45,737 nt of DNA from an uncultured Caryophanales bacterium (GTDB lineage Bacteria > Bacillota_I > Bacilli_A > RF39 > UBA660), in the NCBI GenBank assembly GCA_946623125.1, contig CAMOQR010000009.1, positions 1-45,737 on the forward strand, in the 5' to 3' direction. Under the pieces are notes generated by a model that was given only the letters and a program-made list of their open reading frames with translations, searched no databases and had not been told where the DNA came from. How positions within the stretch are numbered: the first letter of the stretch is position 1; each line of letters starts with the position of its first letter. Both the position numbers and the translations under genes were made by a program. Below, piece after piece: positions 9,832 to 16,772 of the stretch.

Positions 9832-10326
9832 TTAATTTTCTTCTTTTTGTTGACTATATAAGTCTAAGCAAATAGATAAGTCTCTTACAAGTCCTATCAT
9901 ACCACCAGCAAGCATAGTAAGTAATTGATCTCTTGAAGGTAAAGTTGCATATTCAGCCAATCTAGCCTGATCTGCTTTCTCTCCATCAACAATCCCTACT
10001 TTTAAAACTAATGCTGGGTGATCCTTAGCAAACTCTGATAAAACCTTAATTGGAGCGATTTGATCATCTCCATAAGCAAGAGCACTAGGTCCAGTTAAAC
10101 CTTCAGAAAGGTCAATTCCTAAATCATTAAATGCTCTAGTCATTAAAGTGTTTTTATAAACTTTATAATCTGAATTTGATTCTTTTAATTTAGAACGTAA
10201 CTCTTTTGATTCACTATCAGTAATACCACGATAATCGAATAATACCATAGTTGTCGCATTTTGTGCACGCTCTTTAATCTCATCAATAACACCTTGTTTT
10301 TGACTTAAGATTTTTTCACTTGCCAT
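9832..10326 (-). CDS. rplJ: Ribosomal protein L10
   Basis: 164 aa, base of the ribosomal stalk that binds L7/L12 dimers and 23S rRNA. Recognisable by the N-terminal segment with TTMVLFDYRGIT and the C-terminal L12-binding helix (MIGLVRDLSICLDLY). Start ATG at 10326 follows GGAGGTG. Preceded by its own leader and attenuator (10340-10461), and by a consensus promoter inside the end of rplA, so rplJL are controlled separately from rplKA. Confidence 0.98.
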   Translation of the reverse strand: MASEKILSQKQGVIDEIKERAQNATTMVLFDYRGITDSESKELRSKLKESNSDYKVYKNTLMTRAFNDLGIDLSEGLTGPSALAYGDDQIAPIKVLSEFAKDHPALVLKVGIVDGEKADQARLAEYATLPSRDQLLTMLAGGMIGLVRDLSICLDLYSQQKEEN

Positions 10327-10339
10327 AATACACCTCCTT

Positions 10340-10461
10340 CATTATATTGAGGGATGCCATAAAAAAGTTCTTTAGACAAACCAAAGAACTTTTTATATTA
10401 CTTATGAAAAGTCCTCGGTAGGATTTATTTGAATACCTACTGTCTATGGCACCTACAAATT
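10340..10461 (-). promoter_or_regulatory. L10 (rplJ) autoregulatory leader
   Basis: The minus-strand RNA contains AGACAGTAGGT and CCTACCGAGG, the paired kink-turn elements typical of Firmicutes L10 leaders, followed by a terminator hairpin just before rplJ. GGTGCCAT at the 5' side (10445-10452) can also pair with ATGGCATC at 10353-10360, giving a competing fold. By family knowledge, excess L10-L12 binds this RNA and represses rplJL. Confidence 0.8.
10361..10395 (-). terminator. Attenuator hairpin in the rplJ leader
   Basis: AAAAGTTCTTT pairs with AAAGAACTTTT (11 bp) and is followed by a T run before the rplJ ribosome binding site. Its place in the leader marks it as a conditional terminator. 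Confidence 0.75.
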
Positions 10462-10467
10462 GTCTTT

Positions 10468-10496
10468 ATTATATACTATAAAATCCTACTTGTCAA
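10468..10496 (-). promoter_or_regulatory. Consensus promoter of rplJ-rplL
   Basis: TTGACA (10491-10496), exactly 17 bp, TATAAT (10468-10473): a perfect sigma-A consensus. The -35 box overlaps the last codons of rplA. Confidence 0.85.
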
Positions 10497-11181
10497 AAGA
10501 ATTTTCAATTTTGATACCAGGACCCATAGTAGATGAAATAGAAATATTTTTTACATAATCACCTTTAACAGTTGCTGGTTTAATTCTTAATATTTGTGCA
10601 ACAAATGCATCTAAATTAGCAAGTAAATCTTCTTCACTAAATGATGCTTTTCCAATAACACCATGAATGTTACCAAAACTGTCAGTTCTATATTCAACAC
10701 GTCCAGCCTTAACTTCTTCTACTGCCTTTGCAATATCCATAGTAACAGTACCTGTTTTTGGATTTGGCATTAAACCTTTAGGTCCTAAAACTCTACCAAG
10801 TTTACCTAAAAGTGGCATCATATCTGGAGTAGCAATCATTGTATCAAAATCGAACCAATTTTCTTTTTCGATTTTTTCTAACATATCAGTATCTCCAACA
10901 TAATCAGCACCTGCATCACGGCCTTCTTGTGCTTTTGGTCCTCTAGCAATAACTAATACTTTCTTAGTCTTACCAGTTCCTTTTGGAAGTACAATAGCAC
11001 CTCTTAATTGCTGATCTGCTTTTTTAGTATCAAGATTTAATCTCATAGCAATTTCGATAGAACCATCAAAAGAACTAATAGAAGTTTCTTTAACTAATTT
11101 AACAGCCTCTTCTTTTGAATAGAAACGACTCTTATCTACTTTAGATAAAGCATCAACATATTTCTTACTTCTTTTTCTCAT
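10486..11181 (-). CDS. rplA: Ribosomal protein L1
   Basis: 231 aa, the L1 stalk protein that helps release E-site tRNA and in many bacteria represses its own operon. Conserved stretch LGRVLGPKGLMPNPKTGT near residues 127-144 and the C-terminal STMGPGIKIE. Start ATG at 11181 follows GGAGG. Second gene after rplK. Confidence 0.98.
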   Translation of the reverse strand: MRKRSKKYVDALSKVDKSRFYSKEEAVKLVKETSISSFDGSIEIAMRLNLDTKKADQQLRGAIVLPKGTGKTKKVLVIARGPKAQEGRDAGADYVGDTDMLEKIEKENWFDFDTMIATPDMMPLLGKLGRVLGPKGLMPNPKTGTVTMDIAKAVEEVKAGRVEYRTDSFGNIHGVIGKASFSEEDLLANLDAFVAQILRIKPATVKGDYVKNISISSTMGPGIKIENSFDK

Positions 11182-11189
11182 TTTATTTC

Positions 11190-11232
11190 CTCCTTATGTG
11201 GTTAAAGCGGATTTTTCCTACCACTAGGTATT
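11190..11232 (-). promoter_or_regulatory. Hairpin element between rplK and rplA
   Basis: The minus-strand RNA has AGTGGTAGGA then ATCCGCTTTAACCACA, pairing GTGG with CCAC around a GGA/TCC inner stem just before the rplA ribosome binding site. The rplK leader shows similar words (AGTGGGAAGC, AAAGCGG, CCACT). A role as an L1 target is a guess. Confidence 0.35.
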
Positions 11233-11253
11233 TCCTATATGGTTATTTTGGAA

Positions 11254-11682
11254 TTACTCTCCGTCAATAGCAATTCCCATATTCTTAGCAGTACCTGCAA
11301 CAATTTTCATAGCTGCTTCAACATCATATGCATTTAAATCAGGTAATTTAATCTCAGCAATCTCTCTTAAAGTGTCTTTAGAAATAGTAGCAACAGTTTC
11401 TGAAGAACCTTTAGCAGATCCTTTTTGTACTTTTGCATACTTCTTTAATAAGAAAGCTGTTGGTGGAGTTTTGATAACAAAATCAAAACTTCTATCCTCA
11501 TAAATTGAAATTTCTACTGGAAGAACATCTCCCATTTTATCTCTAGTTGCCTCATTATACTTTGTACAGAAATCTTGTAAATTGATTCCTGCAGGTCCTA
11601 ATACAGTTCCAACTGGTGGAGCTGGAGTAGCTTTTCCTGCAGCAATTTGTAATTTAATTTTCTTTACTGCTTCTTTTGCCAC
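11254..11682 (-). CDS. rplK: Ribosomal protein L11
   Basis: Binds the GTPase-associated centre of 23S rRNA. I use GTG at 11682, nine bases after GGAGGTG, giving 142 aa, the normal size; the longer frame from GTG 11691 would overlap the ribosome binding site. Conserved N-terminal [20 protein letters not shown] and the C-terminal rRNA-binding domain ending in [10 protein letters not shown]. First gene of the rplKA transcript from promoter 11800-11828. Confidence 0.97.
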   Translation of the reverse strand: MAKEAVKKIKLQIAAGKATPAPPVGTVLGPAGINLQDFCTKYNEATRDKMGDVLPVEISIYEDRSFDFVIKTPPTAFLLKKYAKVQKGSAKGSSETVATISKDTLREIAEIKLPDLNAYDVEAAMKIVAGTAKNMGIAIDGE

Positions 11683-11699
11683 GAAAAACACCTCCTCTT

Positions 11700-11793
11700 A
11701 TTTGTTTTCGCGAGTGGTCCAAATAGCTTGATTACCGCTTTTACAATGCAAACCATGCTTCCCACTAAATCTATACTAATAAATTAATATAGC
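11700..11793 (-). promoter_or_regulatory. Structured rplK leader, possible r-protein target
   Basis: About 95 nt between the rplK promoter and its start. A long stem AGTGG/CCACT encloses a GC-richer section (GGGAAGCATGG, AAAGCGG, GGACC). The unusual length and local GC content, compared with the flanking AT-rich sequence, suggest an autoregulatory leader. Not a leader I can name with certainty. Confidence 0.4.
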
Positions 11794-11799
11794 CCCTAA

Positions 11800-11828
11800 A
11801 TAATAACATAAAACATTTAATATTGCAA
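11800..11828 (-). promoter_or_regulatory. Promoter of rplK-rplA
   Basis: TTGCAA (11823-11828), 17 bp, TATTAT (11800-11805), with TGT before the -10 (extended). It begins only a few bases after the nusG stop. Confidence 0.8.
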
Positions 11829-11834
11829 GATATT

Positions 11835-12368
11835 TTATGCATTTTCTATTTGGCTAAGTTCAACTTCAACAGAAGTTTCTTGTCCAAACAAATCAACTAG
11901 TAACATTACCTTTTGATTTGGTAGATCAACAGAATCAACTTTACCAAACATTCCATTAAATGGTCCAGCAATAATCTTAACTTTAGAACCAACAGATAAT
12001 TCAGTATCAACATCCATTCTACTAATTCCCATATTACCAAGAATCTTATCTACTTCATATGGTTGTAAAGGTGTTGGTTTTGCTCCCTTACCACTAGAAC
12101 CAATAAATCCTGTAACACCAGGGGTATTACGTACAACATACCATGCCTCATCAGTCATTACCATTTCAACAAGTATATATCCAGGAAACATTTTTTTCAC
12201 TTTTTCCTTAGTAACACCATCTTTAACTTCAACAACTTTTTCTTCAGGAATAACGATTCTATGAATAAAATCCTGCATATCCATAGATTCAGCTCTCATC
12301 TCTAATTTTTCTTTAACTTTATTCTCATGACCAGAATATGTATTTACAACATACCATTGTTTATCCAT
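11835..12368 (-). CDS. nusG: Transcription elongation/termination factor NusG
   Basis: 177 aa from ATG at 12368, which has TTAGGAGG seven to nine bases upstream; the open frame runs 26 codons further up into secE but those residues are unrelated. NGN domain first (MDKQWYVVNTYSGHENKV), containing the NTPGVTGFIG segment near residue 92, then a KOW domain around residues 125-155 (VKIIAGPFNGMFGKV). Binds RNA polymerase and modulates pausing and translation coupling. Co-transcribed with secE. Confidence 0.97.
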   Translation of the reverse strand: MDKQWYVVNTYSGHENKVKEKLEMRAESMDMQDFIHRIVIPEEKVVEVKDGVTKEKVKKMFPGYILVEMVMTDEAWYVVRNTPGVTGFIGSSGKGAKPTPLQPYEVDKILGNMGISRMDVDTELSVGSKVKIIAGPFNGMFGKVDSVDLPNQKVMLLVDLFGQETSVEVELSQIENA

Positions 12369-12382
12369 AATATAACAACCTC

Positions 12383-12712
12383 CTAAGCAAATAAAGAACG
12401 AATAAAAGCAAATAATATATCTATTGCATAAAAGAACACAGAACAAAAGATAATAAATATAATACTAGAGATAGAATATTTTATCATATCATTTTTACTT
12501 GTCCAATGTACCTTATGAAATTCACTCTTTACGCCATTACAAAAAATACGAAATCTAACAAAAAGACTCTTTTTCTCTTCTTTAGAAGAATCCTGCTTTT
12601 TAGATACCTTTTTATCATTCTTACTTTCTACTTTTTTTTCAGTTTTTTCAGTTTTTTTAATTTTAGAAGTATTATATTTATCTTCTACAACTTTTTTACG
12701 AACTTCAGCCAT
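12383..12712 (-). CDS. secE: Preprotein translocase subunit SecE
   Basis: 109 aa. An unusually long, Lys/Glu/Ser-rich N-terminal half (about residues 1-50) precedes the conserved amphipathic segment KSEFHKVHWTS near residues 62-72 and a single membrane span at about residues 81-107. Clamps SecY in the Sec translocon. In Bacillus the gene for L33 (rpmG) sits just upstream; it is absent here. Own promoter at 12775-12803. Confidence 0.95.
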   Translation of the reverse strand: MAEVRKKVVEDKYNTSKIKKTEKTEKKVESKNDKKVSKKQDSSKEEKKSLFVRFRIFCNGVKSEFHKVHWTSKNDMIKYSISSIIFIIFCSVFFYAIDILFAFIRSLFA

Positions 12713-12747
12713 TTCTTCACCTATTCCCTATATTTTTTTTCAAAATA

Positions 12748-12768
12748 AAAACACTTCCAAGTGCTTAC
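12748..12768 (-). terminator. Hairpin at the predicted 5' end of the secE transcript
   Basis: AAGCACTT and AAGTGTTT can pair (about 7 bp, tiny loop), followed on the minus strand by TTATTTT. It could stop transcription from the upstream gene, but it also falls right at the start of the secE transcript, so it may instead be a 5' stabilising hairpin or attenuator. Confidence 0.5.
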
Positions 12769-12774
12769 ATCAAT

Positions 12775-12803
12775 AAAATAACATAAACACCTAAAAATGT
12801 CAA
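12775..12803 (-). promoter_or_regulatory. Promoter of secE-nusG
   Basis: TTGACA (12798-12803), 17 bp, TATTTT (12775-12780), TGT before the -10. It lies between the stop of the 232-aa gene and secE. Confidence 0.8.
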
Positions 12804-12809
12804 CAAATT

Positions 12810-13508
12810 TCAATGATTAATCCCTGCTAACCACCCTAAGAAACCAACAAACAAAAAACTAATAATCAATAAAAACGGCAATAAAATATGATATACAAAG
12901 GCAGAATCCTTTAAACCATTTATTTTACGATATATACTATCATTTATCTTGTCATTAGATAAAGAGGATATCTCAGGATGAAAAGCAATCGTATTATTAG
13001 AAGAATTAGAATCTGCTACCTGTTGTTCAAGGGCTTCATAATCACGTTTCATTTTCTCAACAGCATACTCTGAAAAATAAACAGATGCTCCTCTTTGAAC
13101 AACCCCACGATAATAAGGAACATCTCCTTCAGGCAAGAAACGAGCAATATCATCAAAATTTTCTTTTAAAAAAGAAGGCGTCAAACTTTTTAAAGTATTT
13201 GTATAAATTCCAATTTGTATAAAAGCAGAATGAAAAATATCTTCTCGTATCATATCCTTTTGAGTAGAATTATCATATGGAAGCTCCATTAATTCATCAA
13301 ATTGTATATGATCTGGCATATTATTTAGTACTTTTATTTTAGAAGGATGAAAAACCTCAATACAATAATGATGATCATGAATATATTTCAAAGCAATATC
13401 CATATTTAAAAATAACTCTCTCATTTCTTCTTCATCAGGATGTTGTTGAATATATTCTAATAATGTACAACACTCAATTTCATGTTCATGAAATATCTTA
13501 CCATTCAT
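12810..13508 (-). CDS. Tail-anchored protein with a degenerate kinase-like segment
   Basis: 232 aa, no family recognised with confidence. The N-terminal half includes MDIALKYIHDHHYCIEVFHP followed by SKIKVL (about residues 36-61), which recalls the helix and catalytic loop of protein kinases (aLkyLH...HxDlkPsNIl) but lacks the catalytic Asp. The middle is charged, with a low-complexity Ser/Asn patch near residues 166-171, and a single hydrophobic span at about residues 206-228 near the C-terminus would anchor it with the bulk in the cytoplasm. It sits between the sigma factor and secE. Pseudokinase is a suggestion only. Confidence 0.6.
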   Translation of the reverse strand: MNGKIFHEHEIECCTLLEYIQQHPDEEEMRELFLNMDIALKYIHDHHYCIEVFHPSKIKVLNNMPDHIQFDELMELPYDNSTQKDMIREDIFHSAFIQIGIYTNTLKSLTPSFLKENFDDIARFLPEGDVPYYRGVVQRGASVYFSEYAVEKMKRDYEALEQQVADSNSSNNTIAFHPEISSLSNDKINDSIYRKINGLKDSAFVYHILLPFLLIISFLFVGFLGWLAGINH

Positions 13509-13548
13509 ATTATCATCCCTATCCTAATCTAATTGTAAAACAAAAAAA

Positions 13549-13595
13549 GAAAAAAAACAAATTAAAAACAACTTTATAAAGAAGTTCTTAATTTG
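13549..13595 (-). terminator. Terminator after the sigma factor gene
   Basis: Long hairpin with CAAATTAA and TTAATTTG at its base and AACTT/AAGTT near its tip (13558-13595), then eight Ts on the minus strand. It overlaps the last codons of the sigma factor. Confidence 0.7.
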
Positions 13596-14155
13596 TTTTG
13601 AATAGAAAACAATAGATTATGATATATTTTTTGAGACTTACGAGGTGAAATTCCTAATAAAATTTGAATTTCATGATAAGTAAAATGATTCCAACGTAAT
13701 TCAAATACACATATAGATTCAAATGGATTAGAATAAACAATATCCCATATCATATGAATCAACTCATTATTAAACAAAGAATCTTCAAGAGAGTAATCAT
13801 CAGCCAAAAAAACAGAATCAATAGGAATTAAATAATCTTGATTAATATTCTTTTTATCACATGATATTTTTTTACAAAAACTTATAAAACATCTATGAAG
13901 ACATAACACAAGAAAAGTATAAAACAAAGCATCTTTATTCTCATTATAATGTAAAACAGCACTTTGAAAGGCTAAATACCCTTCTTGAATAAAATCATCC
14001 AAATCATATCCATAAGAACTATAGTTCTGATAATAATTCATAGCAATCTTCTTTATAATAGGAATATACTTTTGAAATAAAACATCATATGAATCATCAT
14101 CTTTTTCTCGAACCATATAAATAAGCTCATAATCATTATATTGTTTGTAATTCAT
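13574..14155 (-). CDS. SigH-like sigma-70 family factor
   Basis: 193 aa with sigma region 2 at about residues 20-95 (LFQKYIPIIKKIAMNYYQ, then DLDDFIQEGYLAFQSAV) and a region 4 helix-turn-helix at the C-terminus (TYHEIQILLGISPRKSQKIY). Its position, after rlmB and before secE-nusG, is exactly that of B. subtilis sigH, the stationary-phase/early-sporulation factor. Divergent in sequence, so I leave the symbol blank; identity as the positional SigH equivalent is likely. Last gene of the cysS/mrnC-rlmB group. Confidence 0.8.
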   Translation of the reverse strand: MNYKQYNDYELIYMVREKDDDSYDVLFQKYIPIIKKIAMNYYQNYSSYGYDLDDFIQEGYLAFQSAVLHYNENKDALFYTFLVLCLHRCFISFCKKISCDKKNINQDYLIPIDSVFLADDYSLEDSLFNNELIHMIWDIVYSNPFESICVFELRWNHFTYHEIQILLGISPRKSQKIYHNLLFSIQNKLRTSL

Positions 14156-14161
14156 GAAAAC

Positions 14162-14860
14162 CTACTTTCTATTCCGAATTACCTCATAAATCATAATTCC
14201 AGTAGCAACACTAGCATTTAAACTATTTGTTTTTCCATACATTGGAATTTTTGCTAAATAATCACACTTTTTAGATACTAAATTTGTAATTCCTTTCCCT
14301 TCATTCCCAATGATAATTGCAATTTTACCAGAATAGTCAATTTCACGATAATCAACACTATCATGAAGAGCTGTACCAACAACCCAAAACCCATTCTTCT
14401 TTAATTGCTCTATACATTGAACAATGTTAGAAACTTTAATAATCTTAACATTATCTAGTGTACCAACACTTGTTTTCATAACAGTAGAATTAATCATAAC
14501 TTGTCGATCTTGTGGAATAATAATAGATTGAATACCTGCAGCCTCACAAGTACGAATAATAGCACCAAAATTATGTGGATCTTCAATATGATCTAATATA
14601 ACAACAAGCTCCTCACCTGTTCTAAAAAAAGAATTTAAATCATAGTACGAATAATCCGGAATAGATAGAATTATACCTTGATGAACGCCAGAAGCCAAAT
14701 CATCCATTTTCTTTTTTGACTCAAATTCAACTTTGATTTTAGCATTTTCAAGCATAGAAATTATCTCTTCATCATGAAATCCTTCCTGTAAAATAGCTTT
14801 ATAAACTTTTTTCTGATTTTTTAACAAATCCAATGAAACATTCCTACCGTATACTAACAT
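14162..14860 (-). CDS. rlmB: 23S rRNA 2'-O-methyltransferase, SpoU family (RlmB-like)
   Basis: 232 aa from ATG at 14860, just after the mrnC stop; a GTG three codons upstream lies inside mrnC. N-terminal substrate-binding domain, then a SpoU/TrmD-type knotted catalytic domain with VVILDHIEDPHNFGAIIRTC (motif 1), IIIGNEGKGI (motif 2) and the C-terminal SLNASVATGIMIYEV (motif 3). Uses SAM to methylate a ribose, in RlmB the G2251 equivalent of 23S rRNA. No clear ribosome binding site, consistent with coupling to mrnC. Confidence 0.9.
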   Translation of the reverse strand: MLVYGRNVSLDLLKNQKKVYKAILQEGFHDEEIISMLENAKIKVEFESKKKMDDLASGVHQGIILSIPDYSYYDLNSFFRTGEELVVILDHIEDPHNFGAIIRTCEAAGIQSIIIPQDRQVMINSTVMKTSVGTLDNVKIIKVSNIVQCIEQLKKNGFWVVGTALHDSVDYREIDYSGKIAIIIGNEGKGITNLVSKKCDYLAKIPMYGKTNSLNASVATGIMIYEVIRNRK

Positions 14861-14861
14861 A

Positions 14862-15236
14862 TTATTCACTAAAGATGAAATTCATAATTTCATCTATCCT
14901 TTCTTTACGATTTATAAAATCAAGATATCCAATTAATGCTTCTAATGCAGTAGCATACTTATAAGTTATAATATCACAATTTTTTGGATGAGAAGAACTT
15001 TTATAATTTCTAGCCCGTTTAATAACTTGAATCTCTTCATCATCGAAAAAATCTATATCTAACATCTTAGTTAAAAAATAAGCCTGTCTCTTAGCACTTA
15101 CATATTGAATAGCCTCTTTTTGTAATTGATTAACATTTCCTATCCCCTTAGAAACTAAAAAATGTCTAATATAATTTTCATAAACAGTATCTCCCAAATA
15201 GGCTAAAACCAAAATATTGATTTCCATTACATTCAT
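14862..15236 (-). CDS. mrnC: Mini-ribonuclease 3
   Basis: 124 aa from ATG at 15236 with GGAGGGG four bases upstream; the longer frame from 15257 would overlap it. A stand-alone RNase III catalytic domain: the signature YLGDTVYE near residues 12-19 with the metal-binding Asp, and a second acidic motif in ALEALIGYL near the C-terminus; no double-stranded RNA-binding domain. Matures 23S rRNA in Bacillus. Between cysS and rlmB, as in B. subtilis. Confidence 0.95.
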   Translation of the reverse strand: MNVMEINILVLAYLGDTVYENYIRHFLVSKGIGNVNQLQKEAIQYVSAKRQAYFLTKMLDIDFFDDEEIQVIKRARNYKSSSHPKNCDIITYKYATALEALIGYLDFINRKERIDEIMNFIFSE

Positions 15237-15259
15237 AATACCCCTCCAATAACGCAAAT

Positions 15260-15268
15260 ATTATATCA
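15260..15268 (-). promoter_or_regulatory. Extended -10 promoter of mrnC-rlmB-sigma
   Basis: TGATATAAT on the minus strand just after the cysS terminator; no good -35. Confidence 0.5.
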
Positions 15269-15271
15269 CAC

Positions 15272-15298
15272 AAAAAAAGATTAGAAAACTAATCTTTT
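15272..15298 (-). terminator. cysS terminator
   Basis: AAAAGATTAG/CTAATCTTTT hairpin with a four-base loop, followed by Ts; overlaps the cysS stop codon. Confidence 0.85.
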
Positions 15299-16686
15299 AT
15301 AAATTCATAGGTTGTTCCTTCACGAGTATCAATAAGTTTAATACCACGTTCTAATAATTCATCACGAATTTTATCAGCAAGAAGAAAATCCTTATTCTTT
15401 TTAGCATCACTTCTCTCTTGAATCTTTTCAAGAATTTCACTATCTAAAGAATTATCATCAGTACTATTAATAGAAAGTAAATCTAGAGAAAATATTTGAT
15501 CAAAATCTTCTACAAGTTTCTTCTTAGTATTATCATTTAAATGATTATCCTTTAAAACCTCATATAAAACAGACAAAGCATTAGAAGTATTTAAATCATT
15601 CTCCATTGCATCACGAAATTTCATAACGTAAGAATGAAACAACTCTTCATCAATATCTCCATCATCTTTTAAACTAGAGATACGTTTTTTTAATTTATTC
15701 AATGTCTTCTGTGCTTGTTCCAAGTTCTCATAGTTAAATAATAACTGTTTACGATAATGAGAATTTAAACACATAAAACGAAATGCCAAAGGATCATATC
15801 CTTTTTGAACTAAAGAAGAAACCGTTAAAATATCTCCTTTTGATTTACTCATTTTTCCAGAGTCATCTAATAAATGCTCATTATGGAACCAATAATTACA
15901 CCATTTATGTCCTAAATAAGCCTCACTTTGAGCAATCTCATTCGTATGATGTGGAAATATATTATCCACACCACCACCATGAATATCTAAGTGTTCTCCA
16001 AGATATTTGATAGAAATACCAGAACACTCTATATGCCATCCAGGATAACCTTTTCCCCATGGTGAGTCCCATAATAATTCATGATTTTCAAATTTACTTG
16101 TAGTAAACCATAAAACAAAATCAGCCTGATTTCTTTTATTAGAATCATCCTCAACACTTTCTCTAGCCCCTACAACCAAATTACTATCCTGATTTGTTAA
16201 ACAATAATAATTATCTAATTTAGAAATATCAAAATAAATATTTCCTCCAGATTCATAAGCATAACCATCTTTTAACAATTTTTCGATAATAGTAATATAT
16301 TGTTCAATATTTTCAGTAGCAGGAGAAACAATTTCGGGAATCTTACAATTAACCTTCAAAAAATCTTCAAAAAATGCATCGGTATAAAACTTTGCAATTT
16401 CCATAGCAGATTTATGTTCTCTCTTTTTAGCAACCTCCATCTTATCTTCTCCTGAATCACTATCACTTGTTAAATGACCAACATCTGTAATATTCATTGC
16501 ACGACAAACATCATATCCTAAATATCTTAAAGTCTTATCTAAGATATCATGACCAATATAATTACGAATATTACCAATATGAGCATAATGATAAACAGTA
16601 GGTCCGCAAGTATAAAGTCTTACCTTATTTCCTTCATAAGGTACAAAATCTTCTACTTTTTTTGTCAAAGTATTATATAATTTCAT
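15289..16686 (-). CDS. cysS: Cysteinyl-tRNA synthetase
   Basis: 465 aa from ATG at 16686, seven bases after AGGTGA; a GTG two codons upstream is too close. Class I synthetase: HIGH motif as YHYAHIGN with the zinc Cys just before (TCGPTVY), further zinc ligands in HIECSG and the GGGVDNIFPHHTNE segment, and KMSKSKGD near residue 270. C-terminal helical anticodon-binding part present. Charges tRNA-Cys. Has its own weak promoter and a terminator, so it is probably monocistronic. Confidence 0.98.
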   Translation of the reverse strand: MKLYNTLTKKVEDFVPYEGNKVRLYTCGPTVYHYAHIGNIRNYIGHDILDKTLRYLGYDVCRAMNITDVGHLTSDSDSGEDKMEVAKKREHKSAMEIAKFYTDAFFEDFLKVNCKIPEIVSPATENIEQYITIIEKLLKDGYAYESGGNIYFDISKLDNYYCLTNQDSNLVVGARESVEDDSNKRNQADFVLWFTTSKFENHELLWDSPWGKGYPGWHIECSGISIKYLGEHLDIHGGGVDNIFPHHTNEIAQSEAYLGHKWCNYWFHNEHLLDDSGKMSKSKGDILTVSSLVQKGYDPLAFRFMCLNSHYRKQLLFNYENLEQAQKTLNKLKKRISSLKDDGDIDEELFHSYVMKFRDAMENDLNTSNALSVLYEVLKDNHLNDNTKKKLVEDFDQIFSLDLLSINSTDDNSLDSEILEKIQERSDAKKNKDFLLADKIRDELLERGIKLIDTREGTTYEFIKD

Positions 16687-16705
16687 AAACACATCACCTG
16701 AAAAT

Positions 16706-16714
16706 ATTATATCA
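16706..16714 (-). promoter_or_regulatory. Extended -10 promoter of cysS
   Basis: TGATATAAT on the minus strand, about 10 bases before the predicted transcript start; -35 weak. Confidence 0.5.
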
Positions 16715-16733
16715 AAAATAAAAATAAATGCTA

Positions 16734-16766
16734 CTACAAAAAGAAAAGAAGCCTTAAAAGCTTCTT
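16734..16766 (-). terminator. Terminator of the DcuC/YfcC-like gene
   Basis: AAGAAGC/GCTTCTT stem of 7 bp (16746-16752 with 16760-16766), followed by a T-rich run on the minus strand. Confidence 0.8.
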
Positions 16767-16772
16767 AAAATA

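Noticed and set aside
9471-9875. Plus-strand open frame of 134 codons over rplL
   Set aside because: Antisense shadow of the Ala-rich rplL gene, without ribosome binding site or promoter.
12369-12446. N-terminal extension of nusG
   Set aside because: The 26 extra codons overlap secE and look hydrophobic and unrelated; GGAGG directly before ATG 12368 sets the start.
15962-15970. A perfect DnaA box (TTATCCACA)
   Set aside because: It lies inside the conserved metal-site region of cysS (DNIFPHH) and is explained by the protein sequence.
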